Positions 52,071-61,272 are shown, counted from the first letter of the stretch. The stretch is DNA of 64,000 bases from Chitinispirillaceae bacterium (GCA_016932075.1 JAFGDP010000010.1:1-64000); one strand, 5' to 3'. Notes: generated by a model from the letters alone, not told the origin. Translations and numbers: made by a program.

Positions 52071-54608
52071 TTACATTGCTTCTCCATGCAGAATCGCCAC
52101 CAGGCGCAACGTGTTTTTGTCCCCGGGGAGCACATCAAGGCTTTGCAGGTAGGCATGAAGCTGTTCGTGTTTCGGGCGCCGTTCAAATCCCAGCACCTGG
52201 CCCTGCAGGGAAAGACGCCTGGCCTCGTAATAGCGGGGGAAATCGGCGCTGTCCTGCGAAGAAACGTTTGTGCAGTAGGGCAGCACCGGTTCGCGCCTGT
52301 CCAGGACAGCGCGGATGGCCTGGGTCGAGCCGAACGCGGCCTTGCGCGGGCCGAGGAATTCGATTACTGCGCGGTTATCATCGTTGAACGGAACGCCCTT
52401 GACATACTCACGCAGCGCGTCCTCTCCCATGACAAAACTATTGACAAAAACCAGGGGATGGTCGAGCCCGAACGCTTGGAGGCCGGCGCGCACCGTTGGA
52501 TCGGCAAGGCGTGTTTTCAGTTTTGCCAGGTCAATGGAAAGCCGCTGCGGCGTTGCGCAGAGCACGGTATAGTCGCCGGAATACCAGAGGCTCGCATGCG
52601 GAAAAACAGCGATGAAGCTGCTGATGATCATCTTGTAGTGCTCCTCTGCAATGCTGTGGAACGGCAGCCAGTGGCAGATGACGCCGCCGGGCGCGAGCCG
52701 CTCGCGGCACAATGCGAAATAGTTCCTTGAATAGAGGCTGCTGTTGCCGGCAATGATGGGGTGGATCGGGTCGGACGTTATGAGGTCGTACTTTTTATCG
52801 GAAATCAGCATATGGTTTTTACCGTCCTCTATAATAAGCCGCAGCTTCGGATTTTCCAGGGCATTCCCGTTCTCATGGGCAAAAAAGGCGGTCCCGTTTT
52901 TCATTTCCGAGGAGAGCTCCACGCAATCGACTTCGCGAAGGCTGTCGTTCTGCAGCAGGGTGCCGAGGGTCATGCCGCCGCCGAGGCCGACGACCACCGC
53001 GTTTTTCGGGCCGTCATGAAGCAGAAACGGCAGGTCGGCGAGCATCCTGAAAAGCTGCTTGTGATTATAGAGGTTGGTGGCAAGGCTTGTTCCGTTGATC
53101 GATATCTCTCTTTTGTTAAACCCGCCGTCTTTGACAATAACCGTGCCGTCAATGCCTTCGGCGTAATACACGACCTTGTTGAAAAGGCCTTTCTGGAAAT
53201 CAACAAACGACGCCTTGAATCGGGTCGTGGAAAACAGGACCGCCGCCCCCGCATACAGCAAAACCAGCCCGGCCCTGACCGGAAGCGAGCGGCCGACGCA
53301 TGCAAGCAGGAGCGCTGCGCCGGAAACAAGCAGCAGGCATGAAAGAAGCACGGCGCTCGCCTGAATGCCGATGAGCGGTATGAAGATGAATCCGCCGGCA
53401 AACGAGCCCACGATCGAGCCCAAGGTATTGACCGCATAGGCCCCGCCGATCTCGGTGCCGAGCAGTTTCATGTTCCGTGCCACGAGCGCGCAGGCGAGCG
53501 GAAACGCCACGCCCATGAGTATTGTGGGCACGATCATGATCAGCACCGCGGTCATGATGCGGACAATAACGGAACCCCACCATCCCGCGATGTTGAGCCT
53601 GACCAGCAGCATGAGAATGTCCGGTGCATAGCGGAACAGCACAAACGAGGCGCCAAAACACGCGAAGGCGAGCGCGGTCTGGACCACTCCGAACAGCACG
53701 AGGGTGCTGCGTACCCGGCCGATACATCGTGACATGATAAACGCACCGATTACGATGCCGGATATGAACGTCGCGGCAACCACGGTAAAGGAGTAGATGC
53801 TGTTGCCGAAATAGAACACGAACACCCGCTGCCACACGACCTCAAGGGCCAGCGCGGCCAGCCCTTCCATAAAAAAAACCGCCAGGACAAGCACCAGCAG
53901 TGCCGTTGAAATGGTGCGGACAGGGGCTGGCGTGCGCGCCTCGGGCCGGTCATGACGGCACTCATCGGCACGGTAGTGCGCTGAAAGAAGAAACGCTGCA
54001 AGCGCAATGACGCCATTGAGCGCGGCTGCCGCGGAAAGCGACAGCGTAATCCCGAGCGTATGAATCAGGAAAAACGCGGTCAGGAGCGTTCCCGCGACAG
54101 CGCCCAGACTGTTCACCGAATAGAGGCTTCCGACATCCCTGCCCGCCTGGTTGAGGTTTGCGACGGACGCTTTTGCCAGCGCGGGCAATGTTCCGCCCAT
54201 GAGCAGCGCCGGTATGAACATGATGGCGAATGAGAGCAGGAACCGAATCGCGGTCAGCGTGACGAACGAGGGATGAAATGCCTGATAGAACCCGATGTGC
54301 AGGAAACTGATCCCTTTTACCAGCAGGGGAAACGCAAGCGCATACGCGCCGATGCCGAGCTCGAGCAGTGCATAGAGCTTTAGTCCGTTGTACTGTTTAT
54401 CAATAAGGCGGCCGAACAGGATGCTTCCCCCGGCCAGGCCGGCCATGAACACGGTGAGCACGCAGCTGACGGCAAACACGGTAACGCCCATGATCTGGCC
54501 GCACACCCGGACCCAGAGCGTCTGATAAATGAGCGCGGTAAAGCCGGAGAGGAAAAACAGCAGCAGGATGATTAAAAAATGAAGGCGTGAGGAATGAGTT
54601 TGTGACAT
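52071..54608 (-). CDS. Membrane-fused spermidine synthase-like protein
   Basis: 845 residues. The amino about 450 residues are polytopic MFS-like helices in two related halves (GFTALIYQTLWVRVCG and LAALALEVVWQRVFVF are the repeated starts), and the C-terminal part is a spermidine-synthase-type Rossmann domain (GLGGGMTLGTLLQN, VDCVELS, YDLITSDPIHP). This membrane-fused spermidine synthase architecture is widespread, but its substrate is unknown; it need not make polyamines. It is monocistronic as far as can be seen: the upstream gap and the candidate RNA downstream isolate it. The start is at the first ATG with a clear helix. Confidence 0.9.
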   Translation of the reverse strand: MSQTHSSRLHFLIILLLFFLSGFTALIYQTLWVRVCGQIMGVTVFAVSCVLTVFMAGLAGGSILFGRLIDKQYNGLKLYALLELGIGAYALAFPLLVKGISFLHIGFYQAFHPSFVTLTAIRFLLSFAIMFIPALLMGGTLPALAKASVANLNQAGRDVGSLYSVNSLGAVAGTLLTAFFLIHTLGITLSLSAAAALNGVIALAAFLLSAHYRADECRHDRPEARTPAPVRTISTALLVLVLAVFFMEGLAALALEVVWQRVFVFYFGNSIYSFTVVAATFISGIVIGAFIMSRCIGRVRSTLVLFGVVQTALAFACFGASFVLFRYAPDILMLLVRLNIAGWWGSVIVRIMTAVLIMIVPTILMGVAFPLACALVARNMKLLGTEIGGAYAVNTLGSIVGSFAGGFIFIPLIGIQASAVLLSCLLLVSGAALLLACVGRSLPVRAGLVLLYAGAAVLFSTTRFKASFVDFQKGLFNKVVYYAEGIDGTVIVKDGGFNKREISINGTSLATNLYNHKQLFRMLADLPFLLHDGPKNAVVVGLGGGMTLGTLLQNDSLREVDCVELSSEMKNGTAFFAHENGNALENPKLRLIIEDGKNHMLISDKKYDLITSDPIHPIIAGNSSLYSRNYFALCRERLAPGGVICHWLPFHSIAEEHYKMIISSFIAVFPHASLWYSGDYTVLCATPQRLSIDLAKLKTRLADPTVRAGLQAFGLDHPLVFVNSFVMGEDALREYVKGVPFNDDNRAVIEFLGPRKAAFGSTQAIRAVLDRREPVLPYCTNVSSQDSADFPRYYEARRLSLQGQVLGFERRPKHEQLHAYLQSLDVLPGDKNTLRLVAILHGEAM

Positions 54609-54950
54609 AGGCAGAATGTGAAAGAGAAAGATATGGTACCAAAGAAAATACTATTCACGATCACTATAGGCGACAGCATATGAAGGAATTCAAACTATGC
54701 GGCACGACAGGACAGTATGAGGCTGAAATATTACAAGTGGAGCCAGTTTACTGATAAAACATTTTACAGGAAATAGGGGCAAAATCAAAAAGCAGCGCAG
54801 AGAAAAGGCGATTGTCAGCACTGTCCCGATCATCTTCAGATAAGGCAAGGAGATTCAGGCAAAACAGCGGAGTCACGTACCACCGCTGGCCTGCCTACCT
54901 AAGCTTCGGCGCAGGCTCGTGATACAGGATCTTAGTGTTTTTTATAAATT

Positions 54951-55000
54951 CTTCTCCCTCTTTCCCTGGCAGGGGAAAGGGGGCCGGGGGGATAGGGGTC
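54951..55000. repeat. GC-rich palindrome, left copy, within a gene-free gap
   Basis: CTTTCCC pairs with GGGGAAAG around TGGCA, then a GGGG-rich tail. The 14-mer TCCCTGGCAGGGGA at 54963-54976 recurs inverted at 55545-55558, on the other side of the DUF559 gene. The rest of the 437-base gap (54609-54950 and to 55045) shows no gene. Confidence 0.65.
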
Positions 55001-55045
55001 AAAACGAATAGCACAAAATAAAAGGGTTCCCTCTGCTCATTCCTG

Positions 55046-55462
55046 TTATCGTTTTGATAAAAGCGCTGTAAGCGTCTTTTCCAGCCGCGCGATAACAATG
55101 TCCAGTTCATGATTGATTTCATAATTCGTAAATCGCATTTCGGTCAGGCCGCGGTTTTCAAATACCCTTCTTCGAAGGTTATCTCTCTGCCGCTGCTCAC
55201 GAGTAGTATGAATACTGCCATCGATCTCCACCACGCACCGAGCCTTGTTGCAATAAAAATCAACAATAAATCCCTCGATCGGCTGCTGTCGTCTGAATTG
55301 CAGTCCTAATATTTTATTGGCCCGGATACGCTCCCAGAATATACGCTCTTGAGGTGTCATTTTTTTTCGAAGCGCTCTGGCTTGTTGGATTTTATGACCA
55401 TCAATCCGCTGTAATAAGACGACGCCGCTGGGATTCGGATTACGCCTGCAGGTATTATTCAT
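55046..55462 (-). CDS. DUF559-family endonuclease-like protein
   Basis: 138 residues with the DUF559 signature: ARALRKKMTPQERIFWERIR, KILGLQFRRQQPIEGFIVDFYC and VVEIDGSIHTTREQRQRD, i.e. a Vsr/PD-(D/E)xK-like nuclease fold with D and E ligands. The function of the family is unknown. The ORF could be extended 123 bases upstream, but that would translate the palindrome, so the ATG at 55462 is chosen. The gene lies between inverted copies of a GC-rich palindrome, which suggests that repeat and gene travel together. Confidence 0.82.
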   Translation of the reverse strand: MNNTCRRNPNPSGVVLLQRIDGHKIQQARALRKKMTPQERIFWERIRANKILGLQFRRQQPIEGFIVDFYCNKARCVVEIDGSIHTTREQRQRDNLRRRVFENRGLTEMRFTNYEINHELDIVIARLEKTLTALLSKR

Positions 55463-55504
55463 GATAACGATAAATATAGTATTGCACCTGGTTATAGTTG
55501 ATTG

Positions 55505-55566
55505 ACCTCTTAAGGACCCCTCCCGGGCGCGGCGCGCCGACCCTCCCCTGCCAGGGAGGGCGATGG
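55505..55566. repeat. GC-rich palindrome, right (inverted) copy
   Basis: CCCTCCC pairs with GGGAGGG around the TGCCA core, preceded by CGGCGCGCCG, itself palindromic. Its 14-base core is the reverse complement of the left copy. It lies just upstream of the DUF559 coding start. Confidence 0.65.
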
Positions 55567-55682
55567 GTAAATTTTTTAACAGCAATCTATCACCCCACCG
55601 TTGTCTGAACCTGGGGATCTGGCAGATTCAGAGGCAGTCAATCTAATACTTTTTTATCCTCCGTAACCTATTTTTCCTGAAC

Positions 55683-57947
55683 ATGAAAAGGCACGTTTCC
55701 CGCTCCGGACAAAACGACCTGTTTGACCGTCATGGCCAGGAAGTGCTGCGCAGAAATGCGCCGCTGGCTGACCGCATGCGGCCGCGCACGCTCGAGGAGT
55801 TTATCGGGCAGGAGCATATTATCGGCCCGGGCAGGCTGCTTAGGCGGGCGATACAGATCGATCAGCTCTCGAGCGTTATATTTTACGGGCCGCCCGGGAC
55901 CGGCAAGACCACGCTGGCGCGGATCATTGCCAACACCACCAGGGCGCAGTTTCTGTCGATCAACGCGGTGCTTGCCGGGGTAAAGGAGATCCGCGACGCG
56001 ATCGAGTCGGCGCAGAAGACCCTGTCCCTGTACGGCAAGCGAACCATTCTTTTCATTGACGAGGTGCACCGGTTCAACAAGGCGCAGCAGGACGCGCTTC
56101 TGCCCCATGTTGAGAACGGCGTGCTGATCCTGATCGGCGCGACCACGGAGAATCCCTATTTTGAGGTGAACAAGGCGCTGGTGTCCCGGTCGCGGATCTT
56201 CCAGCTCAGGCAGCTCACCGGACAGGACCTGAAGGAGGTGGCGCGCCAGGCGCTCACCGATGAGGAGCGGGGGCTTGGGAAAAAGCCGGTGCGTATCGAC
56301 GACGATGCGCTTGATCATCTGGTCAAGGCGGCGAACGGCGATGCGCGGGGCGTGCTCAACGCGCTCGAACTTGCGGTTGAGACCACGGCGCAGGACGCCG
56401 AAGGCGTCATACACATTACCAGGGCCATTGCCGAGGAGTCGATCCAAAAGCGGGCAGTGCTCTACGATCGGGACGGTGATGCGCATTACGACACCATTTC
56501 CGCGTTTATTAAATCGGTGCGCGGTTCCGATCCTGACGCCGCACTTTACTGGATGGCGAAGATGCTCTACGCCGGTGAGGACCCGCGTTTCATTTTCCGG
56601 CGGCTGATGATTCTGGCGTGTGAAGACATCGGCCTCGCCGATCCCGGTGCGCTCGGCATCGTCATCGACTGCGCGTGCGCGTTTGATTATGTAGGGCTCC
56701 CAGAGGGCAGGTACCATCTCGCGCATGCGTGCCTGTACCTGGCAACCGCGCCGAAAAGCAATTCCAGCATGGCGTTTTTTGACGCGATCAAGACCGTATC
56801 CGAAGAGGCGGCTGATGACGTGCCGGATCACCTGCGCGATGCGAGCCGCGACGGCGACGGGTTCGGCCATGGCCAGGGGTACCTGTATCCCCATGCGTAT
56901 CGCGACCACTGGGTCGCGCAGCAGTATCTGCCGTCATCGCTGCAGGGAAAGCTGTTTTTTCAGCCGTCAGACCAGGGATATGAAAAGTCGATCATGGAGC
57001 GGGTGGCGCAGAAACGCGAAGCGCAGCTTGAAGCGATGATTGAGGAAGATGTGTCAAGCCCGCTGGCGGTCCAGGCGCATGACGCACCGATGGCGGGGAG
57101 CGGCGTCTGGCTTGAGCGCACGTTGTCGCGGCGCGGGGAGCAGCTCGGCCGGGTGCGCCAGATTCTTCTTGACGAAGCCGCCATCACCCGCGCGAGTCTT
57201 GTCCTTGACCTGCACGCAAGGACCGGCCTGCTCACGTTTGAAGCGCTGCGCCGCGCACCGGAAGGATCGGTATGGACGCTTGCCCACGATGACCGCGCCG
57301 CTGCGACGGTACAGGCCGCGGCCCGGGGCATGGACCTGCTCAAGCAACCGCAGGTCGTGCGGACAAGCCTTGACGGCTTTGACAAGGACCTGAAGGCTGC
57401 TGCAGGAAAAAATGTCAGGTTTGACCGGATCATAGGGCGTAATGTGCTGACGCGTGAAAAGGACAAGACGAAGCTGGTACGTCGTTGTCGCGCGCTTCTG
57501 GTTCATGACGGTGTGATCGTGCTTGCCGAAACCGTTCCCTCCGAAGGGCAGCGGCTTGCATGGCTTGTCAGTTCATGGTCTGACGCCCCCCGACTTGAAA
57601 AAACGCTTGCCCGCGCCGAGGAGGAGCTGTTTAGCGATCAGGATGATCCCATGGTGAACTGGACCTGCGCCTCGCTCGAAAAGACCTTCGGGGACACTGC
57701 GGAAGCAACCGTGACCGTATCACGGCACGATCATGAGATCCTGCGCAGGGTAACGCCTCATGACATTGATTTCTGGCTGCGGGAAACCGATGGAGGAGGA
57801 CGATTGTCGCTTGGGGACCGGATATGCAGGAATAACGACCGCGAAACGCTGTCGCTCCTGTCGGCAACCATGCATCGCAGGCTTGATTTTAAGGAAGTAT
57901 ACTGGAAAAACGTAACGGCGATAATAAAAATTGCCGCCCACGCGTAG
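55683..57947 (+). CDS. rarA: Replication-associated recombination protein RarA fused to a methyltransferase-like domain
   Basis: 754 residues. The first about 430 are RarA/MgsA: RPRTLEEFIGQEH, Walker A GPPGTGKTTLA, Walker B LFIDEVHRFNKAQQD, GATTENPYF and EDIGLADP. The remaining about 310 form a second domain with Rossmann-methyltransferase-like stretches (RASLVLDLHARTGLLTFEAL, VRFDRIIGRNVL). The combination is the known RarA/unknown-domain fusion of about 725-750 residues. RarA acts at stalled forks as an AAA+ clamp-loader-like ATPase; the added domain's role is unknown. The start has no strong ribosome-binding site. A long terminator overlaps the last codons. Confidence 0.92.
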   Translation: MKRHVSRSGQNDLFDRHGQEVLRRNAPLADRMRPRTLEEFIGQEHIIGPGRLLRRAIQIDQLSSVIFYGPPGTGKTTLARIIANTTRAQFLSINAVLAGVKEIRDAIESAQKTLSLYGKRTILFIDEVHRFNKAQQDALLPHVENGVLILIGATTENPYFEVNKALVSRSRIFQLRQLTGQDLKEVARQALTDEERGLGKKPVRIDDDALDHLVKAANGDARGVLNALELAVETTAQDAEGVIHITRAIAEESIQKRAVLYDRDGDAHYDTISAFIKSVRGSDPDAALYWMAKMLYAGEDPRFIFRRLMILACEDIGLADPGALGIVIDCACAFDYVGLPEGRYHLAHACLYLATAPKSNSSMAFFDAIKTVSEEAADDVPDHLRDASRDGDGFGHGQGYLYPHAYRDHWVAQQYLPSSLQGKLFFQPSDQGYEKSIMERVAQKREAQLEAMIEEDVSSPLAVQAHDAPMAGSGVWLERTLSRRGEQLGRVRQILLDEAAITRASLVLDLHARTGLLTFEALRRAPEGSVWTLAHDDRAAATVQAAARGMDLLKQPQVVRTSLDGFDKDLKAAAGKNVRFDRIIGRNVLTREKDKTKLVRRCRALLVHDGVIVLAETVPSEGQRLAWLVSSWSDAPRLEKTLARAEEELFSDQDDPMVNWTCASLEKTFGDTAEATVTVSRHDHEILRRVTPHDIDFWLRETDGGGRLSLGDRICRNNDRETLSLLSATMHRRLDFKEVYWKNVTAIIKIAAHA

Positions 57948-57983
57948 GGGCAACATATTTTTTGCTCCTACGCTGCGGGCGGC
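57933..57983. terminator. Long bidirectional hairpin between rarA and dtd
   Basis: GCCGCCCACGCGTAGG, part of the rarA 3' end, pairs with CCTACGCTGCGGGCGGC around a loop containing TTTTTT. It lies between convergent genes. Confidence 0.7.
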
Positions 57984-58000
57984 CAAGGGATATGCCTCTT

Positions 58001-58438
58001 TCATTTTTCCAAAATAATTGTCACCGGCCCGTCATTTATCAATTCCACCTGCATCATTGCGCCGAACACGCCGGACGCAACGACCCCCACCTGCTCTTTC
58101 ATCTTTGCAATAAAATATTCATACAGCTCTCTGCCTTTTTCCGGCGGCGCAGCCGCGATAAAACTCGGCCGCCTCCCCCTGCTGCAGTCGCCGAAAAGAG
58201 TGAACTGCGACACCACCAGTGCCTGGCCGCCGATCTGCTTGAGCGAAAGGTTCATCCGGTCTTGGTCATCGGAAAAAATCCTCAGGTCAGCGCACTTGGC
58301 CGCGAGAAAACCGGCTGCCTCCGGCGTATCGTCATTGTGCACGCCAACAAGCAACAGAATACCCCTGCCGATGGATCCGGCTATGGCGCCGTCAATCCGG
58401 ACCACGGCCTTTGCAACACGCTGAAGCACTATACGCAT
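58001..58438 (-). CDS. dtd: D-aminoacyl-tRNA deacylase
   Basis: 145 residues with all DTD hallmarks: MRIVLQRVAKAVV at the start, ALVVSQFTLFGDC (SQFTL motif) and the GVVASGVFGAMMQVELINDGPVT segment in pattern, containing the family's MxVxLxNDGPVT motif in modified form. It removes D-amino acids mischarged on tRNA, in the cytoplasm. It follows the small acidic protein gene by 36 bases on the same strand and is probably co-transcribed with it. It converges with rarA. Confidence 0.96.
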   Translation of the reverse strand: MRIVLQRVAKAVVRIDGAIAGSIGRGILLLVGVHNDDTPEAAGFLAAKCADLRIFSDDQDRMNLSLKQIGGQALVVSQFTLFGDCSRGRRPSFIAAAPPEKGRELYEYFIAKMKEQVGVVASGVFGAMMQVELINDGPVTIILEK

Positions 58439-58474
58439 ACGGAAAAAATAGCTATCGTGGCCACATTGCGGGTA

Positions 58475-58717
58475 TTACTTCTTTGCCCTGAAGGCTCCGC
58501 ACTTGAACTCTCCCTTTTCATATGCCTGATCAAGACGGTTCAGGTTGCAGAGCACCTGCTCATGAGGATCGTCGTCAAGAGCGCAGAGCAGGCAGAGGCC
58601 TGGCTTGGGAATGAGATCAGGATTGAGTTTGTTGCCATCGTCGTCAAAATACCCGGATAGTTCGTCGTCAGGATCGTCGAACCCGGGAATGAACTCCTCC
58701 CTGTTCTCATCGTTCAT
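58475..58717 (-). CDS. Small acidic cysteine-containing protein, unknown
   Basis: 80 residues, strongly acidic in the first half (GFDDPDDELSGYFDDDG) with a CxxC pair (CLLC), then VLCNLNRLDQ and EFKCGAFR. The four cysteines in this spacing may bind a metal. Similar small proteins with a CNL...R.DQ...F.CGAF pattern occur in deltaproteobacteria as far as I recall, but no function is known. The ATG follows AAAGGATTGCCT. It precedes dtd in the same direction. Confidence 0.7.
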   Translation of the reverse strand: MNDENREEFIPGFDDPDDELSGYFDDDGNKLNPDLIPKPGLCLLCALDDDPHEQVLCNLNRLDQAYEKGEFKCGAFRAKK

Positions 58718-58727
58718 AGGCAATCCT

Positions 58728-58756
58728 TTGATAAAACAAGCAGATAGAAATATAAA
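58728..58756 (+). promoter_or_regulatory. Sigma-70 promoter for a candidate small RNA
   Basis: TTGATA (58728-58733) and TATAAA (58751-58756) with a 17-base spacer on the plus strand. Both elements match consensus at five of six positions. A start near 58763 is expected, right at the first stem of the RNA. Confidence 0.65.
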
Positions 58757-58762
58757 AAAACC

Positions 58763-58862
58763 ACCCGGAATAGAGAATCTTCGAAGAAGGGGGAGCCCCA
58801 CGTTCCAGAAGGGGCATTGAGGGTTGTTCGAAGAAAGGCACTCTGCCCGAGTGGTTTTTTTT
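58763..58862 (+). ncRNA. Candidate 100-nt rod-shaped small RNA with terminator
   Basis: The transcript would fold into one long rod: CCACCCGG pairs with CCGAGTGG (one mismatch), then AGAG/CTCT, CTTCGAA/TTCGAAG, an asymmetric purine-rich bubble and a GCCCC/GGGGC stem-loop; eight T residues follow. Closing stem, central bubble and terminal stem recall 6S RNA in miniature, and 6S genes lie near rarA in some Firmicutes, as rarA and dtd do here. But it is much shorter than typical 6S RNA and lacks sequence hallmarks I know. Because both flanks have T tracts, a bidirectional terminator is the alternative. Confidence 0.6.
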
Positions 58863-59242
58863 CCGTATTGTAATAAACCAGACTTCTTTATAATCGACTA
58901 AATTTAATATAATAAAAAAAAGCGTAAAAGCAGTTTTTTTTTATGGGAAGATAAAAATAATACATCTCACAACAAATCAATATGTTATTAAATGGCGCCC
59001 GCGCTATTTATCCTCTTTTTATGCTGATGTGGAACCACGTCTGGCATTGAAAAGGTGCAGCTTTATCCCATGGCCCGTCTTGAATGCTATAATCTATTTT
59101 GCTTTTAAGGATAAATGCTTATTGTTATGGGACCCTTGATAAATAACGGGAAGTTCTTGAAGCTGCTTATGCTGGCAATATACTCCCATTACCGGGCGTA
59201 GTAATGGTCAGGTTTGTCTTTTTATTGAGCAGAGGTTTCCGG
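58863..59242. other. Gene-free AT-rich stretch
   Basis: No gene or RNA was recognised between the candidate small RNA and the lipoprotein operon. It contains A/T runs and the leader of the operon. Confidence 0.5.
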
Positions 59243-59992
59243 GTGAAACAGATATCTCAAGCGTTCCTTGTTGTTATTGCGCTCATGGCTATGGGCTGTT
59301 ATACCCGTTTCGCCACATTTGACCAGGACCCGATGCACCCGGGACATCATACCGCCGCCGTTGATTCGACGGGCCAGAATAATCCGCGTGATTCTCTGGC
59401 GCCGGCAGAAGACGAGACATGCGTATGGGAGCGGGACCTGATGGGGTTTCCCTATCTGCGCTGCTACAAAGGGTATTATCCACGCGACTGGTATCGCTAC
59501 AACTTTTCACCGTGGTGGTATCATACCGACGAGTACCGGTACGACCCGCGCCGCCGCTGCCCTCCGTATTATTACTATGATCAAAATTGCGGGTGTTGCA
59601 GATACTATCTCAACAATCCTGTTCTTGAACGCTCCGCACGGCGGCCTTCGCGCAAACAGCCGCGCACCGACACCGTTCCAATCGATTCAGCCGCAATTGA
59701 CTCCACCGACCGGGTCAACATATCCGCTTCAACACGGGTAACGGTCACCGCGCCGATTCACGGCCACGACAAAAAATCCAAGGTCTCACCAAAAGGCACG
59801 GCGCTTCTTGACACGCTCGCGCAGCGGAAAGCGTCAACAGCCGATTCCTCTGCACAGGAAAAAAAACAAGCGGCTGCTGATTCCGTTGCTGTGGACAGTA
59901 CCGCTAAGGTCAGCGATACTGCGCGTACAAACAGGAATACCATCAAGACTCGAAAAGCGAAAAAAATCCGACGTTCAACAAGAGGCTTTTAA
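59243..59992 (+). CDS. Lipoprotein rich in Tyr/Cys, function unknown
   Basis: 249 residues from a GTG start (VKQISQAFLVVIALMAMGC, a lipoprotein signal). The mature part has a compact aromatic/cysteine segment (YPRDWYRYNFSPWWYH, CPPYYYYDQNCGCC), then a long Ser/Thr/Asp/Lys tail probably disordered. GTG is chosen because it follows AGAGG and gives a normal signal peptide. Its TAA overlaps the ATG of the OmpP1-like gene by one base, indicating one operon. It may be an outer-membrane partner of that barrel. Confidence 0.7.
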   Translation: MKQISQAFLVVIALMAMGCYTRFATFDQDPMHPGHHTAAVDSTGQNNPRDSLAPAEDETCVWERDLMGFPYLRCYKGYYPRDWYRYNFSPWWYHTDEYRYDPRRRCPPYYYYDQNCGCCRYYLNNPVLERSARRPSRKQPRTDTVPIDSAAIDSTDRVNISASTRVTVTAPIHGHDKKSKVSPKGTALLDTLAQRKASTADSSAQEKKQAAADSVAVDSTAKVSDTARTNRNTIKTRKAKKIRRSTRGF

Positions 59993-61254
59993 TGCGGGTC
60001 ATTACGGCAACACTTCTGTTCTGGTGCGTTTATGCCAGTGCTGATCCGACTATTAAAAACGCGGGGGTTGGAGACCGCGCCTATGGACTCGGCAACAATT
60101 TTACAGCCGTGTCAAACGATTTCTCCGCCCTGTTCTGGAATCCGGCAGGTATGGCGTTCGTGCCGGTGCGCGAAGCCCATTTTGCCATGGATTGGAATAG
60201 GGAGGAAATGACAGGATCTCTTGGCAATGCCGCAACAGACGCTGAGAAGCGGCATTTCAGAGTCTCAAGCTCCGGACTGCTTCGCTCCCTTCCAACAACC
60301 AGGGGCGGATTTGCATTCGCTCTCGGTTTTATGAGCCCCTGGCGTCTTGACGATTTAAATTATTCCAGAGGTGCCAACGTTTATCGTGGCATCGATCCAA
60401 TCGAAGGAGAATGGGACACGATCATGCCCGGCGATACGGTAATCAGGTATCCCAATGATAAAAACGCGACCGGCAGCCTGAACCTCTGGAGCGCCGGCAT
60501 GGGATGGCAGATCGCGCCTGGCCTGGGATTCGGATTCTCGCTGGGGCTTCTCACCGGAAGCGAAACAAAAAGCCGCAGTATTACCTCGTATCTGCATCAA
60601 CGGCTGTTTGAGAATGTCGCCATCACCATGGATCGCGCTTATATCGGGTATGATCTGCGTGCCGGACTTCTTTACAAACCCGTCAAGCAATTCTCCCTCG
60701 GCTGCAGGATCGAGGTACCCCGGTATGCGAAGGTAGCGGAAACCCGCAACGAGCTCTCTTCTTTTGGTACGTGGGACACGACATCGTTCGGCGTTTTAAA
60801 ATCATCACTATCCGGCGGCCTCGGCTGTGCGCTGCATCTGCCGTTTGCCACCATCTCCGCCGATGCTGTCGGCAGGGCTCCGCTGCCCGACGCTCCGGCC
60901 ACAACAGACGGATCTTACTGCAAAGGAGGCGGGGGCGCGGGAATAGAGGTCCCGATACCCTGGCTTGCCAGCCTTGTTCGCGGAGGGTACGCGTACAGCC
61001 AGACCGATCTTTCCCCCATGCATATCGTATGGGACGAAGAGGGGGTGGAAAACGAAGGCAACATCAGCGCTCTTCGTGACCGCCATCTTTTTACTGCCGG
61101 ATACTCGCTGCTCATTGCCGGCGGCATACTCTTTGAAGCCGCGTATGGGTATCAAGCGTGGAAATTTCTGTACCGTGATCCCGACTGGGAAAACGGCATT
61201 ACAGAGTCGCACCGTTGTCATCGCGCCATGGCTTCGGTATCCATACGATATTGA
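59992..61254 (+). CDS. OmpP1/FadL-like outer-membrane protein
   Basis: 420 residues: signal peptide (ITATLLFWCVYASA), then the conserved start of the family: IKNAGVGDRAYGLGNNFTAVSNDFSALFWNPAGMAF, split here for description, with the FWNPAGM motif shared by FadL/PorV-type barrels. The rest is alternating strands ending in MASVSIRY. FadL members transport hydrophobic molecules; PorV/LptO in Bacteroidota are type IX secretion components, so a link to the sorting-like domains in this window is possible. It is coupled to the upstream lipoprotein gene and 18 bases before the ChaN-like gene. Confidence 0.85.
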   Translation: MRVITATLLFWCVYASADPTIKNAGVGDRAYGLGNNFTAVSNDFSALFWNPAGMAFVPVREAHFAMDWNREEMTGSLGNAATDAEKRHFRVSSSGLLRSLPTTRGGFAFALGFMSPWRLDDLNYSRGANVYRGIDPIEGEWDTIMPGDTVIRYPNDKNATGSLNLWSAGMGWQIAPGLGFGFSLGLLTGSETKSRSITSYLHQRLFENVAITMDRAYIGYDLRAGLLYKPVKQFSLGCRIEVPRYAKVAETRNELSSFGTWDTTSFGVLKSSLSGGLGCALHLPFATISADAVGRAPLPDAPATTDGSYCKGGGGAGIEVPIPWLASLVRGGYAYSQTDLSPMHIVWDEEGVENEGNISALRDRHLFTAGYSLLIAGGILFEAAYGYQAWKFLYRDPDWENGITESHRCHRAMASVSIRY

Positions 61255-61272
61255 CCTGATGGAATCCATCCC

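Noticed and set aside
55668..56909. 413-codon minus-strand ORF opposite rarA
   Set aside because: It is the antisense of a clearly coding AAA+ domain and shows no recognisable protein features.
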